Assembly: GCA_032622095.1 (NCBI GenBank) | Contig: CP136063.1 | Coordinates: 10,209,814-10,273,813, forward strand | Length of the DNA stretch: 64,000 bases | From: Siphonodentalium dalli | Taxonomy: Eukaryota > Mollusca > Scaphopoda > Gadilida > Siphonodentaliidae | Reading direction: 5' to 3' | Notes under the pieces: model-generated | Seen by the model: the letters and a program-made list of their open reading frames with translations, nothing else | Databases searched by the model: none | Told to the model about the DNA's origin: nothing | Made by a program: the position numbers and the translations under genes | Shown here: piece after piece, positions 10,713 to 20,807 of the stretch | Numbering within the stretch: the first letter of the stretch is position 1 | Layout: each line of letters opens with the position of its first letter

Positions 10713-11215
10713 AGATTTGAATATGGGGTGGCGCTAACTCTGTAATTCCATCCTCCTGTCTCTGTGCATACGAGCACTATTGTTTCAACCTGAACTCTTA
10801 TTTGAATACGAGGTGGTGCTAACTCTGTAATTCCATCCACATGTCACTGATTTCTCTCAAATTGCACCCTGTATGTCTGGACTGGAGCCTTTTGTGGTAG
10901 GTTTGTTCTATTTGTACTGGTGAAATAGGGTCGGATGGCATACATTTTATTTTGAATGTCATTTGAGTAAATAAATGTTTGCTATTGTCTGGACCCATGC
11001 AGGGACAGAGTAACAACACAAATTTATTTATTTACCTGTTGAGAGAGTTTGCAAGTCATATGGTTGTTATGCAACACGATGTTTTCAGGCACATATTGGG
11101 TTAACGGCACGGATGACCTTCGCTATAGGTTTTAATTTAGAAATATCAGTTACCAAAGTATGAACATTTCCTCAAGAGTATAGTAATAGTATATAATGAT
11201 AATGTATTGTATAAT
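10713..11215. repeat. Duplicated segment A, first block
   Basis: 10795-11205 is closely similar to 18045-18380. Shared landmarks are GGTGGTGCTAACTCTG, TCCATCCAC, GGATGGCATACATTTTATT, GGGTTAACGGCACG and AGTATGAACATTTCC. A short partial copy of its start also lies at 10715-10770. There is no ORF with a recognisable domain. Confidence 0.8.
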
Positions 11216-12690
11216 GGTAGTATGAATGCGGTATTATCCATTGAGCACACGTTGTTTTAACCGAGCGTTTGTGTATACACATCACATAAATAATGAGCGA
11301 TAAGCGAATCACCAACTCCGTGACGATCTTTTTATATATATATATTCTCCGATAACGAAGAGTGGGTAAACATACATATTATATATTGTTTTACAAACTC
11401 GTGAACAAAGAACAGTACGACAGAAAGATAAGTTTTATCAGCAACAAAGATTACCCTTCATGTAAATAACGTATTTACAAAGACATAGGTGCAGACAATC
11501 GTTCAGATGCACATTCGGGCCATCGTACATGTATTACGTACTTACATATACGCTTATTCGCGTGCATATATGCATCCAATCATGCATACATCGATATACA
11601 CCTGACTGAGGCATGTATACATCCATCCATGCACACAACCGCATTAACCCCTCACATGCTGGCCAACACTCGCAAAGAAACGCACACCTGACGTACGTAC
11701 ATAAATACATATATACATATGCATCAATCCATACATACATACATACAAACCTATTACATAACTACACTTTCCTGGATACAGATATACAGCCACACAGATA
11801 CACGTGGGGTCTCCCCCGGTGTTGAGTGTTTTTCTTATCACATTATCTGTTTATGGTGATTTTATTGGATTTGACTCTGTTTATGGTGGTTTTATTGGAT
11901 GTTACTCTTTTAACAGAAATATTCACCGCCAACGCTTACCGTATCTTTAAATAATTTGAATTATATATGTTTGATCAGGAAGAGGCACACTTTGTAGATC
12001 TGAACAGGTAATTATCTGGATATTTTAAGATTCTGGATGTCAAAATCAGAATCCAATTCCGGTTGTGCTATAAATCGTAATTGTCATGCACGTGAGGCTG
12101 TCGCGAAAAAATTAAACGGACAACTTGTACAGTTTCTGGCTTATTTGCAAAGTATGTTTCTTGTTGTTACATATCATGAATTTCAGTTGAAATACATAAA
12201 TGATTATTTATACCATTTAGGATCAACGTGAATTATATCCCTTATTCATTATGCGCCATAAATTGAGATATGTGGGAAATGACGCTGTCTATGAACGAAT
12301 GTGGGGTCATTCTGGTAATTTTCTGATAGTTTGGAACTCGACCCAAACAAATTTCGGCCCAAAACTTTCTGAGTTTCACTGAGTACGTTCCCAGTGTCAT
12401 TTCTCCCAGATCCCAATGTATGACGCATGAGGAATAAGGAACAGGATTTACGTTGGTGACTTTGAAACAAGTCAACTCAACTAAGAGAGAAAACATAGTT
12501 TTCTTCTAAATCGTGGCAATGTGTCAAATTTCAGGTGCCAACCAGCTGTTGATTCTGCAAAACAGGCCAAAAGTCACCTGTTTTCAAAAAGAAACGGGAC
12601 GTACTATGATTTTGGTCCGTCCGTCTGGGTGTCCGTTCACGTTTTTCGTTTCTGGATGATAAATGTAGTAAGCCTAAACTGAATGGAATG
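11216..12690. other. Sequence present in segment A but absent from its copy at 18 kb
   Basis: About 1.48 kb interrupts the similarity between the two duplicated segments. It holds a cryptically simple ATACAT/CACACA region (11530-11770), a small tandem pair GTTTATGGTG-TTTTATTGGA (11850-11900), and a CCGTCCGTCTGGGTGTCCG stretch near 12620 of the kind found at ends of dispersed invertebrate repeats. I found no terminal repeats that define it as one insertion. The short ORFs on both strands have no recognisable domain. Confidence 0.45.
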
Positions 12691-13240
12691 ATATTGGGTA
12701 TGTCCGTTTACCAGCACAAAATACAAATCAAGTTAGAATTCGGGTTCCGCCCGCCAATTATTATCGGAGTTATAGCTCTTTTTTATTGGAATTTGCACTC
12801 AATGTTCGTTTTCAAATGATAACTTTGTAGTAAGTCTGAAATGAAACTGAGTTTATTAGCCCAAATTGCAGGTCAAGTTCGAATTTAGTTATGACCCCTT
12901 GCTGAAATTACCACTGGCGTATTTATCCACGCCCTATCGATGCTCTTGTTATAAAATAGATGAATCGGTGAAAATATAGGCATTAAGTGAAGTAGACTGG
13001 AAGTTTTGTTATATGAGGCAAACACCTGCAGTGGCTGCTGAATGGCCAATACATGAACAAATATAGTGCTACATTTATAGTGTGTTAAATACCCTCGATA
13101 TCAGGGTAACGATAGTACATGCCGTGTTAACCTAAACGATAAAATGTTGGTAAAAACACATCTTTTAAAACGCAGTTTAAAATATGCTTTGCCAAACCAT
13201 GCAAACGATACCGTGCGTACTTCCATAACTTCATAACAAC
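12691..13240. repeat. Duplicated segment A, second block
   Basis: Similar to 18390-18930 in the same orientation. Shared landmarks include GAATTCGGGTTCC, CGCCAATTATTATC, ACCACTGGCGTATTTA, CACGCCCTA, GCGATGCTCTTGTTATAAAA (one base differs here) and TATAGTGCTACATTTATAGT. It is non-coding as far as can be seen. Confidence 0.8.
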
Positions 13241-13606
13241 TCAAATAGGGCTCTCAAATTATGTTTGCGTGTGGCCATATTATTAGAGTTTTCTATTTCG
13301 AACGTCAAATGTCCCGTATTTATTGTTTGTATTGTTTTATTACATATGTTGTTCTTGCCTCTGTTAAAGATGAGCTGCTCAAGATGACAAGTTTATAATT
13401 CGTAATATGTAGCGAAACTGTAAATGTCGAGGGATTTCGCATGTATTGGACTCGCGAGAGAGCACTGTTCAGTATACATGACCAAATGTCCACAGTTCAA
13501 GCCAAGGAACTATACCATGATCTGCATACTCTATATCTATCATTTCGCTGCCAATATGGAACGACATCCGCATTACTCTTTCTTTCCACTACGGCGTAAT
13601 CGATAG
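13241..13606. other. Unassigned spacer
   Basis: No gene or clear repeat recognised. A fragment near 13300-13345 (ACGTCAAATGTC followed by TTGTTTGTATTGTTTT) resembles the interior of the TTAA-flanked family 1 elements, so a decayed piece of one may lie here. Confidence 0.35.
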
Positions 13607-13785
13607 CGGATTCGATGGGAGCATGGCGGATTCGATGGGAGCATGGCGGATTCGATGGGAGCATGGCGGATTCGTTCGAGCATTGTGAATTCGATGGGAG
13701 CATGGCGGACTCGATGGGAGTATGACGAATTCGATGGGCGCGTGACGGATTCGATGGGAGCATGGCGGATTCGATGTGGTGGCAA
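13607..13785. repeat. 20-bp tandem minisatellite
   Basis: About nine copies of GCGGATTCGATGGGAGCATG. The first three are identical and later ones carry substitutions (for example ATTCGTTCGAGCATTGTG near 13668). The period is not a multiple of three, so overlapping minus-strand ORFs rich in APIES and SHRIR are frame shadows of the repeat. The following 13786-14052 is unassigned non-coding sequence. Confidence 0.93.
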
Positions 13786-14052
13786 CTAGGGTTCGAGTAT
13801 TTGTTTGAGCATTTTTTTTAAGGACGACGAACTGGACACAGCCCAGCCGAGCATGCGTTGCGTAGCTGGTCGTCCCTATACTAATTTCGCTTTTTAATAT
13901 GGGCACCGCCTTCTTGAATTTGAGCCGCCGCCATCTTGGAAAATTCATTGCAATTAAATACAAACTACAAAATGTTACTTTCCATATAGCTAACGTAACT
14001 GTGCATTGCGTGAAGACATTACATGGTTTATATTTAAACAAATAATCATTAC

Positions 14053-14565
14053 TTAAAGATGGATTATCTCTTTAAATAAAAAAATTTAAATAGTTGCGTG
14101 GGTATAAATTAATAAATATTAACTGAAGACCCTGTCCGGAAAAGCTTCTATCAATTAATATTGATTTTATTTCCAATATTTTATTGGTCCCGTTTATTTA
14201 TCTATTTTTAGAATAGACCATTCGGGTGATACTATTATAGCGATAGCGAGCATTATGCTCTTCCTATGGCTACGTACCGAACGTCAAATGTCTCAGATTG
14301 CTTGGTTGTATTGTTTTATCCCATAGTTATAAGCGATAATGTTTATTTGTGACAAATTCGGCCATAAAATTTCTGGTCTCTGTTAACAGTAACCACTATT
14401 GTCCATTAGCTAAACAACCACACCTTTTTAGACCAGAAAATATTCTAAATAAAATTAATATTAGTCGATAGAAGCATTTCGGACAGGAGTCTTCGATTCA
14501 GATGTAATATTTTATACCCCGGTAACTTTATAATACATGTTTACAAAGAGATAATCCACCTTTAA
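14053..14565 (+). mobile_element. TTAA-flanked foldback element, family 1, copy 6
   Basis: A 513-bp copy with TTAA at both borders and the same inverted termini. Left half: TGTCCGGAAAAGCTTCTATC. Right half: GTCGATAGAAGCATTTCGG. It is isolated from the cluster at 1.4-6.4 kb and sits about 650 bp upstream of the plus-strand zinc-finger gene. Confidence 0.85.
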
Positions 14566-15213
14566 ATCATAAATATTGCCGACCGGACTCGGGCTGAGCA
14601 TTGTCATTCGGAAAATGACGGAAATTATGTAAAACTGCACTTTTTCTTTAGACACATCGCGAAAACAATATGACTCATCTCATAAATATCTAAAAGTGTC
14701 ACTAAAAAAACTTTTCCTTAGTTTAGTAAATTAGCAAAAGCACGTTCACGTAAACCGTTAGGTTGTGTCATGATTGTGTTTTATCTAAGCGACGTCATAT
14801 TGGAATGCGCATTTTCGCGCGAAAGTTATTGACATTTTGACAACGACATAGCACACAAAGCAACGCATTTTTAACATTCCAGATAAAATTAATATTAATC
14901 GATAGAAGCATTTCCGGACAGGAGTCTTCGATTCAAATCTAATATTTTATATCCCGGTGATGATTGCTTTACGTAAACATTGTTTTCCGACAGAGTTCTA
15001 TTCCGTTCACCGCTGCTTAAGACCACTTTTTCAAACGCCTGTTTCGGGATAGAAACATTTTCATTGGCGCCCATCACCTGCGCGTTTCTTAACTTAACTG
15101 TATTGATCGTCTGTTCGATAAACTTAACTCTTGCATGATATTTTCTGTTAGCTTTAGTCAGGTAAGCTCAGCATTTGTTTATGTACAGATAGGCTACAGT
15201 TAAAACTCAAATT
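14566..15213. other. Upstream region of the plus-strand zinc-finger gene, with an element fragment
   Basis: 14884-14958 is a detached right-end fragment of TTAA family 1 (TCGATAGAAGCATTTCCGGA to ATATCCCGGT) without a terminal TTAA. The rest looks unique. GGCTACAG at 15192-15199 could be a splice acceptor for the exon that starts the finger gene. The frame is open from there to the first ATG. Confidence 0.5.
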
Positions 15214-16374
15214 ATGTACATGTATGCAGAGGAAGAGCCATCAACAATGGAGACTGATGATGATAAACACACGCCGGTAAATACGCCACAGATAGGCGTG
15301 GACTCGTTAAGGAGTTTGCACAATAAGACAAAGCATAAAGGAGTTATTTCATATCAATGCGACATATGCTGGAAGACATGCAGCACATCTGCAAATTTGC
15401 TGGCACATAAGAGAATCCACGCTGGTGATCGCCCGTTTCAATGTGATGTGTGCGAGAAATCATTTACTCAGTCGAGTAACCTGGTTACACATAAAAGAAT
15501 CCACGCTGGTGATCGCCCGTTTCAATGTGATTTGTGCGAGAAATCATTTACTCAGTCGAATAACTTGTCTACACATAAGATGATCCACACTGGTGCTCGC
15601 CCGTATCAATGTGATGTGTGCGAGAAATCATTTACTCAGTTGAATAACCTCTCTACACATAAGATGATCCACGCTGGTTATCGCCCGTATCAATGTGATG
15701 TGTGCGATAAATCATTTACTCATTTGAGTTATTTAATAAACCATAAGAGGATTCACTCGGGTCATCGCCCATATCAATGCGATATGTGCGAGAAAGCATT
15801 TGGTGAACTGTGTAACCTGACTGCACATAAGAGGATCCACACGGGGGATCGCCCGTATCAATGTGATGTGTGCGATAAATCATTTATTCATTTGAGTTAT
15901 TTGATGAAACATAAGAGGACTCACTCGGCTGATCGCCCATATCAATGCGATGTGTGCAAGAAAGCATTTCGTGAACTGTGTACTCTGACTACACATAAGA
16001 GGATCCACACAGGGGATCGCCCGTTTCAATGTGGTGTGTGCGATAAATCATTTACTCAGTCGAGTCACCTGACGAAACATAAGAGGATCCACACGGGAGA
16101 CCGTCCGTATCATTGTGATGTGTGCGAGAAATCATTTACTGAGTCGGGCCATCTGACAAAACATAAGAAGATCCACATGGGGGAACGCCCATATCAATGT
16201 GATATGTGCGAGAAATCATTTACTCAGTTGGTTAACCTGAGGAGACATGAGGCGATCCACACGGGGGATCGCCCTTTATATCAATGCGATTCGTGCGAGA
16301 AATCATTTACTCACAGGAGTAGTCTGACCAGACATAAGCTGATCCACACGGGGGAATCACCCGCATCAATGTGA
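15214..16374 (+). CDS. C2H2 zinc-finger protein, 12 tandem fingers
   Basis: A 386-residue ORF, presumably a nuclear sequence-specific DNA-binding protein. The first ATG (15214) has a weak context (ATTATGT). The ATG at 15247 (residue 12) has A at -3 and G at +4 and is a good alternative. Residues 1-46 are acidic and polar with no KRAB, BTB or SET motif. Twelve fingers follow from residue 47 (YQCDIC) to about 382. Helix cores include QSSNLVT, QSNNLST, HLSYLIN, ELCNLTA, ELCTLTT, QSSHLTK, ESGHLTK and HRSSLTR, so adjacent fingers differ at contact positions. All twelve keep both Cys and both His. Fingers 5/7 and 6/8 are near copies, showing a two-finger duplication. The linker before finger 12 has an extra Leu. 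The ORF ends at TGA soon after an extra G in the G-run at 16350-16354, beyond which finger coding continues in the next frame. A 5' exon is possible. Confidence 0.85.
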   Translation: MYMYAEEEPSTMETDDDKHTPVNTPQIGVDSLRSLHNKTKHKGVISYQCDICWKTCSTSANLLAHKRIHAGDRPFQCDVCEKSFTQSSNLVTHKRIHAGDRPFQCDLCEKSFTQSNNLSTHKMIHTGARPYQCDVCEKSFTQLNNLSTHKMIHAGYRPYQCDVCDKSFTHLSYLINHKRIHSGHRPYQCDMCEKAFGELCNLTAHKRIHTGDRPYQCDVCDKSFIHLSYLMKHKRTHSADRPYQCDVCKKAFRELCTLTTHKRIHTGDRPFQCGVCDKSFTQSSHLTKHKRIHTGDRPYHCDVCEKSFTESGHLTKHKKIHMGERPYQCDMCEKSFTQLVNLRRHEAIHTGDRPLYQCDSCEKSFTHRSSLTRHKLIHTGESPASM

Positions 16375-17756
16375 TGTGTGCCAGAAATCATTTAATCAGT
16401 CGAGTCACCTGACGAAACATAAGAGGATCAACACCGGTGATCTACCGTATCACTGTGATGAAGTATTTACTCAGTTTGTTTGCCTGACTAGACATAAGAT
16501 GACCCACAACAGGGATCCCCCGTATCAATGTGATATGTGCCTTAAAGTATTGACTTTGTTTGCCTGAATAGACATAAGATGATCCACACGGGTGATTGCC
16601 CGTATCAATGTGATGTGTGCCATAAAGTATTTACTCAGTTTGTTCTAATATACACAATTACACATCTCCCATATCACTGTGATGTGTGCCAGGAAGTATT
16701 TACTCAGTATGTTTGCCGGTCTAGACATAAGATGACCCACAACATGGATCTCCGGTATCAATGTGATGTGTGTCATAAAGTATTGACTTTGTTTGCCTGA
16801 ATAGACATAAGATGATCCACACGGGTGACTGCCCGTATCAATGTGATATGTGCCATAAAGTATTGACTGTGTTTGCCTGAATAGACATAAGATGATCCAC
16901 ACGGGTGATTGCCCGTATCAATGTAATATGTGCCATAAAGTATTTACTGTGTTTGCCGGACTAGACATCAGATGACCCACACGGGTGATTGTCCGTATCA
17001 ATGTGATGTCTGCCTTAAAGTATTGACTGTGTTTGCCTGACTAGACATAAGATGATCCACACGGGTGATTGCCCGTATCAATGTGATATGTGCCATAAAG
17101 TATTGACTTTGTTTGTTTGCCTGTCTAGGCATAGGATGATCCACACGGGTGATTGCCCGTATCAATGTGATGTCTGCCTTAAAGTATTTACTGTGTTTGC
17201 CTGAATAGACATAAGATGACCCACCCGTGTGATTGCCCGTATCAATGTGATATGTGCCATAAAGTATTGACTTTGTTTGCCTGAATAGACATAAGATGAT
17301 CCACACGGTTGATTGCCCGTATCAATGTGATATGTGCCATAAAGTATTGACTGTGTTTGCCTGTCTAGATATAAGATGATCCACACGGGTGATTGTCCGT
17401 ATCAATGTGATGTGTGCCATAAAGTATTTACTCAGTTTGTTCTAATATACACAATTACACATCTCCCGTATCACTGTGATGTGTGCCAGGAAGTATTTAC
17501 TCAGTTTGTTTGCCTGTCTAGACATAAGATGACCCACAACAGGGATCTCCCGTATCACTATGATGTCTGCCAGGAAGTATTGACTTTGTTTGCCTGAATA
17601 GACATAAGATGATCAACACGGGTGATTGCCCGTATCAATGTGATATGTGCCATAAAGTATTGACTTTGTTTGCCTGAATAGACATAAGATGATCCACACG
17701 GGTGATTGCCCGTATCAATGTGATGTGTGCCATAAAGTATTTACTCAGTTTGTTCT
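16375..17756 (+). pseudogene. Zinc-finger tail decayed into an 80-bp tandem repeat
   Basis: Finger coding continues past the stop in another frame: CQKSFNQSSHLTKHKRINTG, then a finger missing its second Cys region. From about 16520 most units are 80 bp instead of 84. The loss is 4 bp in the helix codons: ACTCAGTTTGTTTGCC in full units against ACTTTGTTTGCC or ACTGTGTTTGCC. This shifts the frame and creates TGCCTGA, so each such unit ends LTLFA-stop or similar. The GACATAAGATG landmark recurs at 80-bp steps (16724, 16804, 16884, 16964, 17044), with one 84-bp step to 17128, then 80 again (17208, 17288, 17368). A 153-bp plus 80-bp block at 16571 recurs at 17368. Short ORFs on either strand here are by-products. 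Confidence 0.88.
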
Positions 17757-17802
17757 TCATGCATATACACAATTACACAATGCCATTACATGACGTACAT
17801 AT

Positions 17803-17931
17803 ACCCACCCCACCTCGCGAGAGGAATAATCGGCTACATGGAACGACAGTAAAATCTTGATTAAGGATAGTATATCATACGACACAATATTATATAAATC
17901 AGACATTCGCTCTCTCGCTGGGTGGGGTGGA
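17803..17931. repeat. Short inverted repeat pair
   Basis: CCCACCCCACCTCGCGAGAG near 17803 is the near complement of CTCTCTCGCTGGGTGGGGTG near 17911. The spacer is about 80 bp. It may be the ends of a small foldback element directly after the zinc-finger tail. Confidence 0.45.
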
Positions 17932-18020
17932 TAAAACTGATTCCCGGAAACGACACACACGTTTGATGTCGAATCCGGTCCATGATGTTATATTCTGATG
18001 TATTTTTGTTGTATTCATGG

Positions 18021-18026
18021 AATAAA
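18021..18026 (+). promoter_or_regulatory. AATAAA hexamer downstream of the zinc-finger tail
   Basis: A canonical polyadenylation hexamer lies about 1.65 kb after the plus-strand finger ORF stop and just before the duplicated segment. It could serve that gene's 3' end, but the motif is common in AT-rich DNA. Confidence 0.2.
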
Positions 18027-18044
18027 AACTGTTTAAACCAACAC

Positions 18045-18930
18045 TTATTTGAATATGGGGTGGTGCGAACTCTGTAATTCCATCCACCAGTCAACTAATT
18101 TCTCTCCATTGCAACCTGTATGGCTTTACTGGAGGCTTTTGTGGCAGTGTTTATATTGGCGAAATAGGGCCGGATGGCATACATTTTATTATGAAAGTCA
18201 TTATAGTTAATAAATGGTTGCTATTGACTGGACCATGTGTTTGTTATGCAACATGATGTTTTTAGGCACTTGTTGGGTTAACGACACGAATGAGCTTCGT
18301 TATAGGTTATAATTTAGAAATATCAGTTACCAAAGTATGAACATTTCCTCAAGAATATAGTAATAGTATATAATGATATTATGAATGAAATTTTGTATGT
18401 GCATTTACTAGCACAAACTACAAGTCAAGTTCGAATTCGGGTTCCATCCGCCAATTATTATCCGATTACAGCTCTTTTTTGTGGAATTTGCACTCAAAGT
18501 GTTCGTTTCTGCATGATAACTTTAGTAAGTCAGAAATGAATAAAATGAAAATTTGGTATATGAGTTTACTGGCCCAAATTACAGATAAAGTTCGAATTTA
18601 GTTATGGCCCTTTGTTGAAATTACCACTGGCGTATTTAGCCACGCCCTAGCGATGCTCTTGTTATAAAATGGATGAATCGGTGAAACTATAGGCACTAAG
18701 TGAAGTAGACTGGAAGTTTTGCTATAGATGAGGCAAACTCACACCAGCAGTAGCTGCTGAATGCCAAATACGTGAACAGATATAGTGCTACATTTATAGT
18801 ATGGTAAATACCCTTGGTGTTAGGGTAACAATACCACAGGCCCCGTTAACTTATACTGATACAATGGTAGTAAAACATGTTTTTTTTAAGACGCGGTTGA
18901 AAATATGCGTTGCAAAACTATGCAAACGAT
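18045..18930. repeat. Duplicated segment A', second copy
   Basis: 18045-18380 matches 10795-11205 and 18390-18930 matches 12691-13240, same order and orientation. The 1.48 kb between those blocks at 11.2-12.7 kb is absent here, and the join is near 18383. Substitutions and short indels are scattered, so the duplication is not recent. Confidence 0.82.
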
Positions 18931-19068
18931 ATGATAGGAGAATTTCTAATCGGGGAGATATTTTTTTATTACTGCTCCCCGGGGACACATAATTGTCATT
19001 CCCATTTTGTTGGCATCAAACTACATATTTTATATCTATGATATATTTATTGTTTGGTGAATAATTAA

Positions 19069-20018
19069 GGACTTTGCTAACCCAATTTTCCCCAAATTTG
19101 ATGGAGTCAAAATAAAGGTTTATGTTCACTTTTGTTAGTAATCACAGTAACCAAACACATGAATGCAACATTTTAAGAGTATTATTCATGGTGGAATATG
19201 TTAGAAATACTAAATGTGAAATTTATAGAGGTTTTTAAACTCTATTTTTTCGAACCCATAATCAATAAACACAAAGTCCATATCAAAGAAAAAAATATGG
19301 CAATGTCTGCTGAATACTGTGAAGAATGATGAACAATAAAATGATATTCATATTTATCAAGCATTCTTTGATAAAATTACTAAGAACCAATTGTTTACAA
19401 GTAATTGAGTAAGTTACCTGACATCGCTTGTAGTGAGGTGGCAGTTAAATGTTAATATCTGTGGACTGTGGTGTGTTGTGAATCTCTTGACAAAAGAACT
19501 GTGTAGTCCCCAATCTGGTGTACCCCATAGCCCAGAAACTAGGTCACCAATCATCCTGAGTCAGGATAAAGTACTCCCATGGTTCAGCACTGGCTGGTCA
19601 TAATCCCAGCAGGCTTGAGTGAACATTATATTGACCCATCAAATTCAGTTCCCAAATAGCTTTGCTGAGCAATGAAATCTACCATTTGTAAACAACTGCT
19701 TCCAAGCCAAAAGTCTTAATAAAACTGAAGAAATGTGAGTATATCTTTATTGTTCATCATTCTTCACAGTGTTCAGTACACATACCCATATCTTTTTGTT
19801 AGATATAATCTTTGTGTTTGTTGAATTTGGGTTCGAAAAAATAGATTTTAAAAACTTCTACAAATTTCACATTTTGAATTTCTAACATAATCTACCATGA
19901 ATCATACTCTTAAAATGTTGCATCCATGGGTTTGGTTACTGTGATTACTAATAAATGTGAACATAAACCTTTATTTTGGACCTCATTAAATTTGGGAAAA
20001 ATTGGGTTAGCAAAGTCC
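19069..20018. mobile_element. 950-bp foldback element with about 270-bp inverted arms at a TTAA target
   Basis: The left arm (19069-19340) begins GGACTTTGCTAACCC and the right arm (19746-20018) ends GGGTTAGCAAAGTCC. The arms are inverted copies throughout, including GTTCACTTTTGTTAGTAATC and GTAACCAAACACATGAATGC in the left arm, with moderate divergence. TTAA flanks both ends (19065-19068 and 20019-20022). The 405-bp centre is single copy in the window with no ORF. The arms differ from those of the other two TTAA families. Confidence 0.9.
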
Positions 20019-20807
20019 TTAAACTTATTTCGTAAAAATATATATAATTATATCTTGTTTGCATATGCCGATTTAGAGAACGAGATATAATCACATATCA
20101 TACTCTTTTAAATATCAGATTTATGGAGGCATGGACTCAGTACGATTGTTAATTGCTTCAAATGTGCTTGCATTAGCGAGCGAGACTATTGGTGAATTGA
20201 TATAGCAACATAATGCCAACATTATGCAGGTATACTAGTATCCATCAGCCACATTCCAAGTTCGGAGTAGCGGTACAATAGTTAGTGACCACCAGCTGTG
20301 ACCGGCTGTAGCTTTCTGTAGCTTTCTACTGCGCATGCCTAGCCGGCTACGGTTGTAGCCTGTGTTGCTCAAATACACTCTCTGTAAATCATTTGGTGTA
20401 TTGTAACCAAAAGGTGTTTGAATAAGTGGTCTTAGTCGGCGGGGCGTGGAATAGAACAATGTCGCAATTCATAGTTTTAAAAAAGTGAAAACTTCCAGTA
20501 GACGATTATAGTACATAGTTTTCTTGACAATAACATGTTTATGATGAGAGCAAACCACGCTGTGTCAGTCAGACCACTTATAGCTTTACATCATTCAGGT
20601 TAGACTTGCGGTGTCAGTCAGTTGATCTCCATAATGAGGTATGTAATTTGGTGAGATAATCACATAAGAGCTTCACGTCGATTGGTTAATGGCTTGCACC
20701 AAGGAGCCCTTAGTTATTCGTGGCGACACGCGCCGTTTGAAATTACTTTCCCCAAATTAGCTCTTCTGATGAGAATATATATCTATATATACTATAATTA
20801 TGTAGGC
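20019..20807. other. Unassigned stretch before the satellite
   Basis: No gene recognised. A GC-richer patch at 20280-20360 has a direct duplication TGTAGCTTTC and an imperfect inverted pair around GCCGGCTACGGTTGTAGCC. A 74-residue minus-strand ORF (20235-20459) shows no domain. Confidence 0.3.

Noticed and set aside
11534-11841. Overlapping Tyr/Cys/Met-rich ORFs on both strands
   Set aside because: They lie in a cryptically simple ATACAT/CACA region, have low complexity and no domain.
12242-12496. Two overlapping minus-strand ORFs of 73 and 84 residues
   Set aside because: Different frames of the same segment, no recognisable motif and no conservation within the window.
13497-14041. Minus-strand ORFs rich in SHRIRHAPIES
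   Set aside because: They are frame shadows of the 20-bp minisatellite.
16645-17386. Minus-strand ORFs (MWIILCLFRQTQSILYGTYH type) in the zinc-finger tail
   Set aside because: They are antisense to the 80-bp decayed finger repeat and occur only because that repeat lacks antisense stops.
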